A DNA stretch of 42,522 nt from an uncultured Granulosicoccaceae bacterium (GCA_938020525.1 CALIHW010000125.1:1-42522); one strand, 5' to 3'; shown: positions 1 through 10,376, numbered from the stretch's first letter. Notes: generated by a model from the sequence alone, not told the origin. Program-made: numbers and translations.

Positions 1-138
1 ACTGCGAAAGCGATCTTTTGGCCAGCTATTGCGATCGATATCGTTAAATATGAATGACTATTCGCCTCAATCGATCGAAATATCTGACTCAAAATCTCAC
101 TTTCTCGCTACGACCGTCATTCTCGGACAAGCTCCTAG
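1..138. repeat. Left copy of 138-bp inverted terminal repeat
   Basis: This stretch is the reverse complement of 42368-42505 with a single mismatch (a c/a difference within the ttctcg.tacg stretch) and no gaps. The outer boundary is at or beyond the first base of the window, so the copy may continue outside. The inner boundary is sharp: similarity stops after the ctcctag at 138, 16 bp before the stop codon of the neighbouring DUF4124 gene. No reading frame in it resembles a transposase. It is probably a multicopy mobile repeat, or the end of an insertion sequence, at which the contig was cut. Confidence 0.9.
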
Positions 139-153
139 CCCACTGGTTTTCGG

Positions 154-777
154 TTAGTCGCTATAAGTCGCTGTTGCAGTGTTATTATGTTTCAAATCGC
201 GATAGCGGTATAAGTCGCGATCAAACTGAGCAATGATCTGCCGTCTTTCCCGAAGTTTGGATCTGATCAGCGCCTCTGTACTGTCGATACTGCGCAACAC
301 TGCAATACGATCTGATTCGAATGCATCACTTGGATCCAGTTTGCGGTCAACGCGTTCCTGGATGCGATCTTCAATTGAAATGAGCCGGGTGTTCAGGATC
401 ACCATTTGATCGTACATACGTGCAATTGCGCCGTCTATATGCACTACTCGCGCATCTCTGGTACTGATTAGGTCTGACTCATTCGGGAATGCTTTAAGCA
501 AGGCTTGGTCGCGCTGCTTTTTTTCCTGTGCCAGCTTTGCCTGACGATCGAGCTCCAATTGCTCCTGCTTACTAGGGATCGTCTCGAGAGTTACTCCCTG
601 TTGGCTGAGTACCTGGGTAGATTCCTCGAAGCTCGACGGAGGTGGGCGATCCTGATATGAAATGTTGCCGTTCTCATCGACCCACTTGTACCAGCGTGCA
701 CTGGCAGGGGTGGTGATTAATGCCACACCCGTAACGAGCGTGATTGTTACTGTCGCGCGGGAAAGCCAATGTCCCAT
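154..777 (-). CDS. DUF4124 domain-containing periplasmic protein
   Basis: The product starts with a likely signal peptide (hydrophobic stretch ending in an Ala-Ser-Ala site) followed directly by the RWYKWVDENGNISYQDRPPP segment, which is the hallmark of the DUF4124 family. The remainder is Gln/Arg/Glu-rich and likely alpha-helical or coiled coil. I prefer the ATG at 777 because it puts the signal peptide at the N terminus; a longer start at 843 would add 22 polar residues and neither start has a clear Shine-Dalgarno. DUF4124 proteins are exported proteins of unknown function, common in gammaproteobacteria. The gene is divergent from xth and its 3' end lies 16 bp from the left terminal repeat. 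Confidence 0.85.
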   Translation of the reverse strand: MGHWLSRATVTITLVTGVALITTPASARWYKWVDENGNISYQDRPPPSSFEESTQVLSQQGVTLETIPSKQEQLELDRQAKLAQEKKQRDQALLKAFPNESDLISTRDARVVHIDGAIARMYDQMVILNTRLISIEDRIQERVDRKLDPSDAFESDRIAVLRSIDSTEALIRSKLRERRQIIAQFDRDLYRYRDLKHNNTATATYSD

Positions 778-1128
778 TGCAGAAGCGGGAGATGTGAGTC
801 TCCTATCGGCTTGGTTCTCAACTTGTAAATCTGGCTTACTCATTCCCGAAAAACCCGGTTATCAACAACTACTAATATCGACGGGACCAGTCGACAGTGC
901 TGGTTCAAAGGCTGGATTAGTTCCATAGTTAATCCGACAGTATGTCTTATAGCGGTTGAAGCAAAAAAAAATTGAGCGATAGGACCGGTACGGTGTTTTA
1001 TTTTGGCTTTGTAATGCAAAAGTCTGCTATTCCGGCTGTCTGCACAGCGTATTGGCGGGCCAACTAATCTCGACTGGAATATTTTTCTGGTTGTGCGAGT
1101 ATCGCTGACTTGTGGACAGAGATATCGC

Positions 1129-1908
1129 ATGAAAATAATCACCCTGAATTGCAATGGCATCCGCTCAGCAGCCAAGAAAGGCTTCTACAGCTGGATGAAA
1201 AATCAACGTGCTGATGTCATTTGTTTGCAGGAAACTAAAGCACAGGCGCATCAACTGGAGGATGAGCTGTTTCACCCGAAAGGATATGAAAGGTTTTTAC
1301 ATGATGCCGAAAAACCGGGCTACAGCGGTGTCGGAATCTATAGCAGGCATACTCCTAAAAAAGTAATACATGGCATAGGTGACGAACTAATAGACCGGGA
1401 AGGACGATATCTGGAAGTGTGTTTTGAGAATTTATCAGTGGTGTCGCTGTATATGCCGTCTGGTTCGTCCGGTGATGTCAGACAGGATTTCAAGATCCGC
1501 ATGATGGATATAATGTTGCCACATCTTTTAAAGCTTAAAAAAAGAAAACGACAATGCGTAGTGTGTGGTGACTGGAATATTGCACACACCAAAGCGGATA
1601 TACGTAACTGGCGCGGTAACCAGAAAAACTCGGGCTTTCTGCCAGAAGAGAGAGAATGGCTATCTCAACTGTTTGATAAATATAGTTTCGTTGATACCTT
1701 CCGCGCGTTGCCACAGAAGGAACACGAATATACCTGGTGGTCCAATCGAGGGCAGGCTTATGCTAATAACACGGGTTGGCGGATAGATTATCAGATAGCA
1801 ACACCTGGTTTGCGGGACACTGTTAAAAAAGCATCGGTCTATAAAGACAAGCGTTTTTCTGACCATGCCCCACTTTGTGTAAACTACGACTTTGATATTA
1901 AAACCTAG
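1129..1908 (+). CDS. xth: Exodeoxyribonuclease III (AP endonuclease, ExoIII family)
   Basis: The 259-residue product begins MKIITLNCNGIRSA and shows the exonuclease-endonuclease-phosphatase signatures in order: the LNCNGIR metal-site strand, QETKAQ (metal-binding Glu), MPSGSS, CGDWNIAHTKADIRNW (catalytic Asp-Trp-Asn), the GWRIDYQ segment and the C-terminal SDHAPL motif with the catalytic Asp-His pair. The enzyme cleaves abasic sites and removes 3' blocking groups in base-excision repair. I chose the ATG at 1129 because homologues begin right at the first beta strand; an upstream GTG at 1093 would add 12 unrelated residues. It stands alone, divergent from the DUF4124 gene. Confidence 0.93.
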   Translation: MKIITLNCNGIRSAAKKGFYSWMKNQRADVICLQETKAQAHQLEDELFHPKGYERFLHDAEKPGYSGVGIYSRHTPKKVIHGIGDELIDREGRYLEVCFENLSVVSLYMPSGSSGDVRQDFKIRMMDIMLPHLLKLKKRKRQCVVCGDWNIAHTKADIRNWRGNQKNSGFLPEEREWLSQLFDKYSFVDTFRALPQKEHEYTWWSNRGQAYANNTGWRIDYQIATPGLRDTVKKASVYKDKRFSDHAPLCVNYDFDIKT

Positions 1909-1959
1909 TGCGTCATATCGACCGACATGTTCCAGTGTGCACTTCTCTGAAAGCTACTG

Positions 1960-2745
1960 CTATTGGTAGTTGTCTGTGACCAACTTCAGTCTTGGCGTGG
2001 ATGACTGGTTTGAATGAGAACGATCAGAGTCGTCGGTAGTTGTTTGGTCTCCATTGCTATCAGTCGCATTCAGCATTTGTGGGCGATGCCAGGCTTTTGC
2101 AGATAATGCCTGATTCATCGCACTTACGAGTTCATTCATAAATATTTCGCGCTTGTTATCACCTTTGAAGCGCTCGCTTAAAAACGGTTCCTGGGCAATT
2201 TCACCGTATGTGTGGTCGCGCATACGCCAATGAACAATATAGCTTGGCTTCATATCATTCCAGACTTTAAGGCCCAGAAGAATGCTGGCAAAGAGAGGAA
2301 TATAAGCGAGGAAAAATCCCCCGGAGCTACTGTCAAAAAAGTCGATAGTCAGGATTACAAAAAAAACAAGAATGCATAAAATCAGCAATAGCTTGCAGAG
2401 TATTTGATTAAAAGCGGTAGTTCGATAGAACTGCTTATGAAGGCTGATCATATGTTCAAACATGTAGGTTTTCAGCATGCGATCGAACGGATCGATATAA
2501 GCCAGCCGGGTATCTGTGACAAGTACCAGGCCTTTGCGGAAAATCTCCTGTTCACCAGGATAGACTTGTATTGCCGCAGGCTTGGGAGACAGCCAATTCT
2601 GAAAGCGCTCTGTGTGAGACTTTGATTTTGGCCCTGGTTTTGGATTTGCGCCCTGATGGTTAGCAGTAACTGAAGAGCGATTATCAGCGCGCTTTTTTGC
2701 CGAGATTTTCTTTAGTAAAAATAATGAGGCTGGATTTAATTGCAT
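1960..2745 (-). CDS. Membrane protein with PH-like segment, function unknown
   Basis: The 261-residue product has a basic, disordered N-terminal 50 residues, then a segment (about 52-108) with the VYPGEQEIFRKGLVLVTDTRLAYID pattern seen in bacterial PH-like domains, two hydrophobic helices (about 115-136 and 144-160), and an acidic Ser/Thr/Asp-rich tail. It starts two bases after the stop of the upstream methyltransferase gene if ATG 2745 is used; a GTG at 2793 would overlap that gene by 46 bp. The tight spacing implies co-transcription with the methyltransferase, so a membrane-lipid or envelope role is a plausible inference. I do not recognise a named family. Confidence 0.75.
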   Translation of the reverse strand: MQLNPASLFLLKKISAKKRADNRSSVTANHQGANPKPGPKSKSHTERFQNWLSPKPAAIQVYPGEQEIFRKGLVLVTDTRLAYIDPFDRMLKTYMFEHMISLHKQFYRTTAFNQILCKLLLILCILVFFVILTIDFFDSSSGGFFLAYIPLFASILLGLKVWNDMKPSYIVHWRMRDHTYGEIAQEPFLSERFKGDNKREIFMNELVSAMNQALSAKAWHRPQMLNATDSNGDQTTTDDSDRSHSNQSSTPRLKLVTDNYQ

Positions 2746-2747
2746 CT

Positions 2748-3566
2748 TTATTTCACACAACGAAATATTTGTGTTGGCGGTAGATTTTGCCACACGGTTG
2801 GGGTACGGGTCACCGATGAAAAGTGGTGTTGCAGGTTGTTGATAAAGTATCTGCCTCGTGATCGGAACCTGGCTCCAAGGTAAACAATAGAGACAAAGAC
2901 GCCATCTTGTGCAAGCGAATCACTGATTACACCCATCATTTCATTCTGCTCTGGCTTGTCGAAAATAGTCCACGGCAGGCTCGAAATGATGCGGTCTGCA
3001 TACAGGCTGTTATGTTTTTCCAGCCATACCGGTAGAGATGATGCTGCATCGTGATAAATGTATGCGTCAGGGCATCGATTTTTGGTAGCGTTTACGAATG
3101 TTTGATTCAATTCAATGGCGAAAAAAGTCTGATCGCATCTGATGTTTTGCAGAATTTCTTCAGTAAAAACCCCGGTACCTGGTCCAAGCTCGACGACTGT
3201 CTCGGCATCTGCCAGATCGGCTTGCCTGATAGTTTTTTTCGCTAAACGTTTGGACGAGGGCGCTATGGCACCAGTTGCTCCCGGTGTCAGAGCCAGTTGT
3301 CTGGCGAAGTCTTTGTAGCGAAAAGCCGGATTGACCAAAGGGACAATGCCGGCCGCAGTGTCTGTGACTGATCGGCCTTGTACCAGCTCGCTTTGTAAAG
3401 GGGATTCTGTGTTGGCGGTTGCTTTGTCTAAAAGAAATTTCCGATGGACCACTTTGTCCGACAGTATCGGTGCCATAGTCTGGTTGCATGATCTGGATGG
3501 CGTGCTGAGAGGTCTGTCGGTAGTGTTGTGTACTACCTGGACATCTTCAGTGACTGAGCGGAGCAT
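2748..3566 (-). CDS. Class I SAM-dependent methyltransferase, PmtA-like
   Basis: The conserved core begins near residue 85 with the FARQLALTPGATGAIAPSS segment, typical of PmtA-type phospholipid N-methyltransferases and related rRNA-dimethylase-like enzymes. Motif I is VVELGPGTGVFTEEIL (SAM-binding glycine loop), followed by FFAIELN (acidic residue for the ribose) and IISSLPW in the motif IV position. The first 80 or so residues are poorly conserved in appearance and may be partly non-coding; internal starts are possible. The likely substrate is phosphatidylethanolamine, but this is by family resemblance only. It is translationally adjacent to the PH-like membrane protein. Confidence 0.82.
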   Translation of the reverse strand: MLRSVTEDVQVVHNTTDRPLSTPSRSCNQTMAPILSDKVVHRKFLLDKATANTESPLQSELVQGRSVTDTAAGIVPLVNPAFRYKDFARQLALTPGATGAIAPSSKRLAKKTIRQADLADAETVVELGPGTGVFTEEILQNIRCDQTFFAIELNQTFVNATKNRCPDAYIYHDAASSLPVWLEKHNSLYADRIISSLPWTIFDKPEQNEMMGVISDSLAQDGVFVSIVYLGARFRSRGRYFINNLQHHFSSVTRTPTVWQNLPPTQIFRCVK

Positions 3567-3752
3567 TAGTAAAAACCTTATAGAATGTTTCGGCTTTGCC
3601 CCGCCGACGTTGTCTACGTCTGCATTGCATGCTTTACTGCGGTTGGCTGATCAATAAGTTACACCGATTGCCAGCCCTTGTTTTATATTATGTTGGTTTA
3701 AATGATCGTGGTTAAATTGATGCGCGGCTTAGTGGTTAGAGGATTCTAACTG

Positions 3753-4220
3753 CTAACTGTCTGACAGATCCATTGCACCTATTACATCAAACGGAATTGG
3801 TTTGGGCCAGGTTGCCACCTTAACATTCCCGGATAGCTCGTAATCGAGATTCAGCGTCTTGCCCTGCAACAGGGTGGAAAGGCTACTTGCAAGGCGATTA
3901 AGGCCTGCTGTAACGTCTAAAGATAACAATGCCTCGCTCTTCGCTGGCACTGTTACGGATTGGTTGCTTTTGCCGTTTGCGATGTTGGTGTTGTTAAATC
4001 GCGCAACAAAGTCAATCGCCTCCACAGGTAAGTCGAAGCTGTTCGGGTTAATGACTTTCAGTTGAAAACGCAACTTTTGCTCAGCCACATTGACATTCAG
4101 TGGTCTGACACTGACAAGCTCAATTGTCGGCTTGACGGGCTTGGTGATAACACTCGCGCAGGCAGAAAGCGCTGATGAAACCACCAGTAGAAGCGGTAGA
4201 CTCAGTTGTCTGATTTGCAC
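3753..4220 (-). CDS. LEA14-like (LEA type 2) lipoprotein
   Basis: The product has a lipoprotein signal with lipobox Leu-Ser-Ala-Cys followed by one LEA14/WHy-type domain: the FQLKVINPNSFDLPVEAIDF segment is the family core and the C-terminal half predicts beta strands. The start is set at GTG 4220 because an ideal ggagg ribosome-binding site lies 7 nt upstream; a TTG at 4274 would add 18 residues and disrupt the signal peptide. Bacterial LEA-2 proteins are small beta-sandwich proteins at the outer membrane or periplasm, associated with stress. Neighbours do not give a more precise role. Confidence 0.88.
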   Translation of the reverse strand: MQIRQLSLPLLLVVSSALSACASVITKPVKPTIELVSVRPLNVNVAEQKLRFQLKVINPNSFDLPVEAIDFVARFNNTNIANGKSNQSVTVPAKSEALLSLDVTAGLNRLASSLSTLLQGKTLNLDYELSGNVKVATWPKPIPFDVIGAMDLSDS

Positions 4221-4394
4221 TCGGGTGCCTCCGTGATTGCTGGCCACCGTTGGTTGTTGGATTGAATGCAGCAATCCAGTTTTCTATATAGGAGGAGTGT
4301 ACCACGCACAGGAGGGTGCTTACCGTGGGTTTACGGCATGGATCGCTTATCCAGGGGACGGATAAGTGGAGTATTAGGAGCAGATACGGTCACC

Positions 4395-4422
4395 GTCGGC
4401 CGGCAGAAAACTGCCGACCGGC
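4395..4422. terminator. GC-rich hairpin downstream of the HDOD gene
   Basis: A 12-bp stem with one mismatch and one wobble pair surrounds an aaaa loop, starting 10 bp beyond the stop codon of the HDOD gene. No T tract follows on the minus strand, so this may be a 3'-end stabilising hairpin or a Rho-assisted stop rather than a classic intrinsic terminator. Confidence 0.5.
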
Positions 4423-4432
4423 GACACAGGAA

Positions 4433-5716
4433 CTACTGTTGCAATAAATTCTGTAGTTCGTTCAGTTCAGCTGCTGCCTGTTCCAGAATTACCTGGGGAT
4501 TCTGTAGGTCGATTCCAGCTTGTTGAAGTTTACGCGGCAGCAGAAGATTGACGACGCTCGGTACAGACTTGTTTTCCTCTTCCGGTAGTTCACTTTCTAT
4601 TGTTAGCAGAGCTGCGGTTACCAGATCTGCATAAGTGATCTCACCGGTATGGTTGCGATAGAAATCTCGCGCTGATTCTGCAGCCTCAATGAAATTCTCG
4701 TTGAAACCCCATGCACCCAGCAACCAGCTTCCGACTGCTTCACGCAATTTGCGTGATGATGCTTGCAGTGATTCAGCGTCGCTGAATTCATCACCAAGCT
4801 TGTTGGCGTGACAGATCACCATCAGTTCACCAATGTCAGCCATTAGACCGATCAAATGAGCACGCTCGTCAGTCAGGTGTGGTACAGACTTGGCAAACAC
4901 CTTACAGATTGCAGCAGTCAATGTTGCCCTGCGCTGATAATTTGCCCTGTGTTGTTCGATAGCCGGGTTAGCCGCTTTCCAGCCTTGTTCTGCAGGAATT
5001 TTAATCGCGAGTTGATTAACGCTTTCAACGCCGAGACGTGTAATGGCACCACGCATGGTTTGCGTAGTTTCACCAGCAGTTAGCTTGTTAGCCTCATGCA
5101 TTGTGTGTGCTGTCAGTGCGGGATCAGCAGCAACTGCAAGTGAAAGCTCGGGGATGCCGGTCGAACCACGGTTAACCAGTGCTGCTATTTTAGAGCTTAT
5201 TGCATCCTGACAACTCAGAACTACAGTGCGTTGTTCGAAAGCTTCAACTATGCTGTCGAAGATCACATTGTCTTTTTCCGAGACTCTAACGTCATGTGAT
5301 TTAGTGGCATTCTTCTGTTGCTCTTTCAATAGAATATCGAATAACTCCTGTCCGAATCGCACAAGAGTTGCTGTTGTCTTGGTCGCAATAGAATGATGCT
5401 GTGTGAATTCTTTTAATACTGGCTGTTGTGCACGGTTGGTGTTTACCTCGACCAACTGTGTGTCGTCTTTGTCTTTTGCATTGCGGACTTCAACCTGTCC
5501 TTCAAGCAAATAGGTGAACCAACGATGCTCTTTATTTGCAGCAAGTGCAGTTGAGCGATTCAGGTTAACGATGGTGGCCGATTTGCAGATCGTCAATCGA
5601 TTTGCTTCGTTAAGATCTGAAATTGGTGACAAGCGCGATGCAAGGGACATCATCTCGCTGAGATCATTGTCTTCCGTATCGGTTGCAGCTGAAGATTTTG
5701 AGTCGAAATTGAACAC
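4433..5716 (-). CDS. Cyclic-nucleotide-binding-like/HDOD domain protein
   Basis: The 427-residue cytosolic protein has an N-terminal region (about 28-140) that resembles a cNMP-binding jelly roll (a YLLEGQVEVRN strand-turn and a following FGQELFDILL helix) and a C-terminal HDOD domain (about 165-370), recognisable from the ISSKIAALVNRGSTGIPELSLAVAADPALTAHTMHEAN stretch and the GLMADIGELMV helix. HDOD domains are HD-related but lack phosphohydrolase residues and act in signalling or stress regulation. The start is a GTG codon. The gene is alone between ispH and the LEA-2 gene. The ligand of the N-terminal domain is unknown. Confidence 0.85.
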   Translation of the reverse strand: MFNFDSKSSAATDTEDNDLSEMMSLASRLSPISDLNEANRLTICKSATIVNLNRSTALAANKEHRWFTYLLEGQVEVRNAKDKDDTQLVEVNTNRAQQPVLKEFTQHHSIATKTTATLVRFGQELFDILLKEQQKNATKSHDVRVSEKDNVIFDSIVEAFEQRTVVLSCQDAISSKIAALVNRGSTGIPELSLAVAADPALTAHTMHEANKLTAGETTQTMRGAITRLGVESVNQLAIKIPAEQGWKAANPAIEQHRANYQRRATLTAAICKVFAKSVPHLTDERAHLIGLMADIGELMVICHANKLGDEFSDAESLQASSRKLREAVGSWLLGAWGFNENFIEAAESARDFYRNHTGEITYADLVTAALLTIESELPEEENKSVPSVVNLLLPRKLQQAGIDLQNPQVILEQAAAELNELQNLLQQ

Positions 5717-5913
5717 GGTCTACGCCCATTGTTTTTATTGATGCTATGGGTGTCAATCGGCGCGTGACAGCAAAGGTTTAGCATTTTCTTGTAGAGCGAT
5801 GTTTCAGTTTGCGCTGAATGTGGGTCACGTGGTGTGACATTTGTGCCAACCAGGCCTGCACTCTGTTGCCCTGGTGGCCAGATCAATAGCGCTGGCTGAC
5901 ACTCTGCTTGATA

Positions 5914-6873
5914 TCAGGATCTTTCAGTGGGAGTTTCGATTCGTCGAAGTGGCTTTGGAATGCTAAATGACACGGTTTCAATAGCGCCTGCGACCTCATT
6001 CACATTAGATGCCCCGCAGGAGCCAAGGTGTGAAATCACTTGCTGTACCAGTTCTTCTGGTGCGGATGCGCCGGCTGTGACACCGATTTTCTGTCGGCCT
6101 TTAAGCCATTCGTCCTCGATTGCTGTAGCGTCGGTAATCAAATATGACGGTATGCCAGCGCGCTCCCCGAGTTCACGCAGACGATTGGAGTTAGAACTGT
6201 TTTGAGCGCCAACGACCAACAGAATGTCTGCGTCTTTGCACAGGGTTTTGACTGCATCCTGCCGATTCTGCGTGGCGTAGCAGATATCATCCTTACGAGG
6301 TGCGGCAATGGTGGGAAAGCGGATTTTGAGTTTTTCAATGATGTCGTGCGTATCATCGACAGAAAGTGTGGTCTGGGACACAAATGCGAGTCGAGCAGGA
6401 TCCTTCACATCCAGAGAGTCGACATCTTCGGGTTTTTCAATCAGTAAAATCCGACCACCCCACTGAGTATCGTAGCGGCCCATGGTGCCTTCTACTTCCG
6501 GATGGCCGGCATGGCCGATCAGTATTACCTCACGACCTTCTTTTGCGTATTTAACCACTTCAATATGTACTTTGGTGACAAGCGGGCAGGTTGCATCAAA
6601 TACTTGTAACTGACGTGATTCTGCTTCGGTCTCTACGGCCCGAGAAACACCGTGGGCCGAAAATATCACTGTGCTGTCGTCCGGTACTTCATGAAGCTCA
6701 TCCACAAAGATCGCGCCTTTGTCGCGCAAGCCGTCGACCACATACTTATTGTGAACAACTTCATGACGGACATAAATCGGAGCACCGAATAGCTCCAATG
6801 CTCGCTCCACAATCTCAATTGCCCGGTCTACACCCGCACAGAAGCCGCGCGGATTGGCCATTAATATTTCCAT
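5914..6873 (-). CDS. ispH: 4-hydroxy-3-methylbut-2-enyl diphosphate reductase
   Basis: IspH (LytB) performs the last step of the MEP pathway, reducing HMBPP to IPP and DMAPP with a [4Fe-4S] cluster. The three cluster cysteines are visible: Cys12 in [13 protein letters not shown], Cys96 in [11 protein letters not shown] and Cys198 in the [11 protein letters not shown] motif. The HGVSRAV segment (from His74) and the HAGHPEV motif are also present. Length (319 residues) is normal. It starts 5 bases after the lspA stop, so the two are co-transcribed; the peptidyl-prolyl isomerase gene fkpB that often lies between them is missing here. Confidence 0.97.
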   Translation of the reverse strand: MEILMANPRGFCAGVDRAIEIVERALELFGAPIYVRHEVVHNKYVVDGLRDKGAIFVDELHEVPDDSTVIFSAHGVSRAVETEAESRQLQVFDATCPLVTKVHIEVVKYAKEGREVILIGHAGHPEVEGTMGRYDTQWGGRILLIEKPEDVDSLDVKDPARLAFVSQTTLSVDDTHDIIEKLKIRFPTIAAPRKDDICYATQNRQDAVKTLCKDADILLVVGAQNSSNSNRLRELGERAGIPSYLITDATAIEDEWLKGRQKIGVTAGASAPEELVQQVISHLGSCGASNVNEVAGAIETVSFSIPKPLRRIETPTERS

Positions 6874-6878
6874 GTGTT

Positions 6879-7394
6879 CTACCTTGCGTCTACATGTTCT
6901 GGTGCAGAGACTTCTTTTGGATCTTCTTCGACGAAAAAGGAACTGATTAATATCAAAGCGGTGCCTACAAATATTGCGGAGTCAGCAATATTAAAAGATG
7001 GCCAATAGTGTGTGTTGCCATTCCAGTTAGCGAACCACTGTATAAAGTCGACTACGTAGCCGAGTCTGATGCGATCGATGACATTGCCAATCGCACCACC
7101 GAGAACCAGGGCCAAACCAAAGCCGAGCCATTTCTCATGGTTTTTTAACCGAAATAACCAGACAGTGAGGACAATACTGATAACCACAGCCACAATTGTA
7201 AAAAACCATCTTTGCCATCCACCTGCATTGCTTAAAAAGCTGAATGCAGCACCAAAGTTATGCATTAAAGTGAAGTTGAAATAAGGCATAACTGAGACTT
7301 GTTCATACATGCTCAGTTGCGTACTGGCGATATGTTTGGTGATTTGATCAAGTATGATCGCTATCGTGGCGATACTAAAATATATTTTTTTCAT
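6879..7394 (-). CDS. lspA: Lipoprotein signal peptidase II
   Basis: The 171-residue inner-membrane aspartyl protease cleaves prolipoprotein signal peptides after lipidation. Four hydrophobic helices are evident. The catalytic aspartates are Asp116 (in GYVVDFIQW) and Asp138 (in FNIADSAI), with the conserved GAIGNVIDR segment before them. It follows ileS by 79 bp and precedes ispH by 5 bp, the classic gammaproteobacterial order. The lipoproteins in this window (LEA-2 protein at 3753, repeat lipoprotein at 19578) would be substrates. Confidence 0.97.
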   Translation of the reverse strand: MKKIYFSIATIAIILDQITKHIASTQLSMYEQVSVMPYFNFTLMHNFGAAFSFLSNAGGWQRWFFTIVAVVISIVLTVWLFRLKNHEKWLGFGLALVLGGAIGNVIDRIRLGYVVDFIQWFANWNGNTHYWPSFNIADSAIFVGTALILISSFFVEEDPKEVSAPEHVDAR

Positions 7395-7473
7395 TGAGCG
7401 TCTCTAAACAACCTGGTATAGGCAATCTGGTGTTGGGATTCCGCTAACGGGATATGCAAACGGTAAACCCTAA

Positions 7474-10359
7474 TCAGGTAAACCGGCGCGGCTCGCCATC
7501 ACCGTCGACATTTTGAATACACCGACTACAAAGTTCCGGATGAGAAGCGTCATTACCCACATCTGCTCTGTGGTGCCAGCAACGTGCACATTTTACTTCT
7601 TCGGAGGCTTTGGCATCTATCCAGAGTTCTCTGTTTTCGGTTTCAGCTTGTTCAGCAGAAGCGGGTTTTTCCGCAAGGGACTGAACTGAAGCTTCAGACG
7701 TAATCAACAGGAAGCGCAACTCATTATCAAGTTTTTTAAGTAGTGACTCTGTGCTTTGATCACAGTACAAGGCAACTTCCGCATCAAGTGGTCCGCCTAT
7801 TTTTTTATCTACGCGCAGTTTTTCCAGTGACTTTGCTACCGCAATTCTGATAGCTACTATTTGATCCCACTCTTCACTAGAGTAGAGCGCACCATCACCC
7901 AATGGTTTAAGCAGTTCGTAGTAAGTTTCGGTAAAGACAGTCTCACTATGCTCACCAGGCAGATGTTGCCAGATTTCTTCTGCAGTAAAGCTTAGTACGG
8001 GTGCTATCCAGCGCGTCATTGCCTCGGCAATATGATACATCGCAGACTGCGCAGAGCGCCGTGCATGGCTGTCTGCTCTGGTAGTGTATTGTCGGTCTTT
8101 AACAATATCCAGATAAAAACCACCCAGCTCAGTGGTGCAGAAGTTATGCAGGCGTTGATATACCGTATGGAACTGGTAGTCATCGAATGCGGTACGAATA
8201 TCATTTTGTAACGCAAGTGTGCGATCAACAGCCCACTGATCAAGTGCAAGCATCTCTTCTATTGAGATTAAGTCTGTTGCAGGATTAAACCCGTTGGTAT
8301 TAGCCAACAGAAACCGAATGGTATTTCTGATGCGTCTGTATGAATCAGACATTCTGTTAAGAATCTCATCAGAGACGCTCATTTCACCGCGGTAGTCTGC
8401 AGAACATACCCACAGTCGAATGATGTCGGCTCCCAGAGTTTTCATTACTTTCTGTGGAGCGATAACATTGCCGACGGACTTCGACATCTTGCGACCCTTG
8501 GCATCGACAGTAAAGCCGTGGGTCAGTACCTGCTTATAAGGTGCAACTCCATTGACCGATACGCTAGTCAGTATCGATGAATGAAACCAACCACGATGCT
8601 GATCGGACCCTTCAAGGTACATGTCGGCTGGGTAAGGTTGACCGCGTTGTTGCAAAACATGAGAATAGGTAGTTCCTGAATCAAACCAAACATCCAGCAC
8701 ATCTGTTGATTTTTCATAATCGTCCGGATTGTCTTTTATAAAGTCCTCTGTGCTCAGATCAAACCACGCTTGTATACCACCCTTTTCGATGTGCTGCGCT
8801 GCTTGTTCAAGCATCGGCAGTGAGTCTGGATGGAGTTCGCCGGTTTCCTTATGGATAAACAAGGTAATTGGAACACCCCAGTAACGTTGTCTGGAGATAC
8901 ACCAGTCCGGTCGTGTTTCGATCATGCTATAGATTCGTGCTTCACCCCACTCAGGCACCCAGCGCACAGTTTTTATTGCCGCAAGTGTATCTGCACGAAG
9001 GTTTTCTTTTTCCATGCTGACAAACCATTGTGGCGTGGTCCGGAATATAATCGGTGTGTTGGTACGCCAGCAGTGCGGATAGCTATGTTCGAATGCCTCG
9101 CTTTTAACTAACTTGTTAGCGCTTTTCAATTCGTCAAGAATGTGCTCTTCTACTTTGTATACGTGTTCACCTGCGAACTTTTCAACCCATGGTTCATACG
9201 TGCCGGTAGCACTGATGTTGTTAAGCAGGCCAAGGTCATATTTTTTGCCTGTATTAAAATCATCTACACCATGATCAGGTGCAGTATGTACAGCACCGGT
9301 ACCCGCCTCAGTTGTTACATAGTCACCGAGGACTAATAGCGAAGGTCGGTCATAGATTGGATGGGTTAGTTGGATTTTTTCTATCGCGGTGCCATTGAAT
9401 ACAGAAACAGTTTTGTAGCTTTCACAGGAATAGCGCTGCATGCAACTGTCTACCAGTTCGGTTGCCAGAATGACGCATTCTTTTCCCAAGCCTAAATCAC
9501 ATTCGACCACCGAGTATTCAAGTTCCGGGTGGACGCACACTGCAAGGTTGCCGGGTATGGTCCAGGGTGTGGTGGTCCAGATAACAATGGATAGTGTCAG
9601 GTCGGTGCGATCACTTTTACAGGCTTTGTGAAATGCGTCATTATCTGAAGCACTAAACCTGACATCAATCGATGTGGATTTTTTATCACGATACTCGACT
9701 TCTGCTTCAGCCAGTGCTGAGCGAGCACCAATGCTCCAGTAAACCGGTCTTGTGCCTTTATAAACATGACCGTTTTCAAGCATCTTACCGAGTGCCCGAA
9801 CAATACCAGCCTCGTTTGCAAATTCCATGGTCAGATAGGGGTTGTCCCACTCGCCGAAAACACCAAGCCGCTTGAAGTCTTCACGTTGGCCATCGATCTG
9901 TTGGGTTGCGTATTCTCGGCAGGCTGCTCTAAAAGTGGCGGCATCTACCGTATTGTCGCGTGCCCCTTTTGCAGCACCGGTTTCACTGGATTTACTTTCA
10001 CTGGGTTTACTTTCATTGGGTCTGCCAATTTCTGATTCAACCTTGTTTTCAATCGGCAAACCATGGCAGTCCCAGCCGGGAATGTAAGGTGAGTCGTAAC
10101 CGTCGAGTTGTTTACTCTTGACGATCATATCTTTGATGACTTTATTAACCGCATGGCCAATATGAATGTCACCGTTCGCATACGGAGGACCATCATGCAG
10201 AATAAATTGCTTGTCGCGACCAGCGGATGCTTCGCGAATCTTTTTGTAGATGTCCAGCTTTTGCCAATGAGCCAGTGTTTCGGGCTCTTTGTTCGCCAGA
10301 TTGCCGCGCATTGGGAAATCGGTCTTTGGCAGGTTTAGCGTTTGTTTGTAATTACTCAC
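7474..10359 (-). CDS. ileS: Isoleucyl-tRNA synthetase
   Basis: The class I synthetase charges tRNA-Ile. The HIGH motif ([13 protein letters not shown]), the HGLPIE segment, the KMSKS motif ([11 protein letters not shown]) and a C-terminal zinc finger ([10 protein letters not shown]...CSRC) are all present, giving a full-length bacterial type-1 enzyme of 961 residues. The start is GTG. A 15-bp tandem repeat at 9981-10025 adds a Ser/Glu/Lys-rich insertion shortly after HGLPIE, roughly 20 residues that I do not expect in the E. coli enzyme. The gene sits between ribF and lspA as is usual. Confidence 0.97.
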   Translation of the reverse strand: MSNYKQTLNLPKTDFPMRGNLANKEPETLAHWQKLDIYKKIREASAGRDKQFILHDGPPYANGDIHIGHAVNKVIKDMIVKSKQLDGYDSPYIPGWDCHGLPIENKVESEIGRPNESKPSESKSSETGAAKGARDNTVDAATFRAACREYATQQIDGQREDFKRLGVFGEWDNPYLTMEFANEAGIVRALGKMLENGHVYKGTRPVYWSIGARSALAEAEVEYRDKKSTSIDVRFSASDNDAFHKACKSDRTDLTLSIVIWTTTPWTIPGNLAVCVHPELEYSVVECDLGLGKECVILATELVDSCMQRYSCESYKTVSVFNGTAIEKIQLTHPIYDRPSLLVLGDYVTTEAGTGAVHTAPDHGVDDFNTGKKYDLGLLNNISATGTYEPWVEKFAGEHVYKVEEHILDELKSANKLVKSEAFEHSYPHCWRTNTPIIFRTTPQWFVSMEKENLRADTLAAIKTVRWVPEWGEARIYSMIETRPDWCISRQRYWGVPITLFIHKETGELHPDSLPMLEQAAQHIEKGGIQAWFDLSTEDFIKDNPDDYEKSTDVLDVWFDSGTTYSHVLQQRGQPYPADMYLEGSDQHRGWFHSSILTSVSVNGVAPYKQVLTHGFTVDAKGRKMSKSVGNVIAPQKVMKTLGADIIRLWVCSADYRGEMSVSDEILNRMSDSYRRIRNTIRFLLANTNGFNPATDLISIEEMLALDQWAVDRTLALQNDIRTAFDDYQFHTVYQRLHNFCTTELGGFYLDIVKDRQYTTRADSHARRSAQSAMYHIAEAMTRWIAPVLSFTAEEIWQHLPGEHSETVFTETYYELLKPLGDGALYSSEEWDQIVAIRIAVAKSLEKLRVDKKIGGPLDAEVALYCDQSTESLLKKLDNELRFLLITSEASVQSLAEKPASAEQAETENRELWIDAKASEEVKCARCWHHRADVGNDASHPELCSRCIQNVDGDGEPRRFT
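9981..10025. repeat. Three 15-bp tandem units inside ileS
   Basis: Units tttcactggatttac, tttcactgggtttac and tttcattgggtctgc lie head to tail. Being 15 bp they keep frame, and on the coding strand give [14 protein letters not shown]-type pentapeptides. They lie between the HGLPIE motif and the conserved CREYA segment of the synthetase. Confidence 0.85.
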
Positions 10360-10376
10360 CTGGAGTCTCTGGTTGC

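Noticed and set aside
840-1175. Minus-strand frame between the DUF4124 gene and xth
   Set aside because: It overlaps the xth start in antisense and lacks a family signature or a ribosome site.
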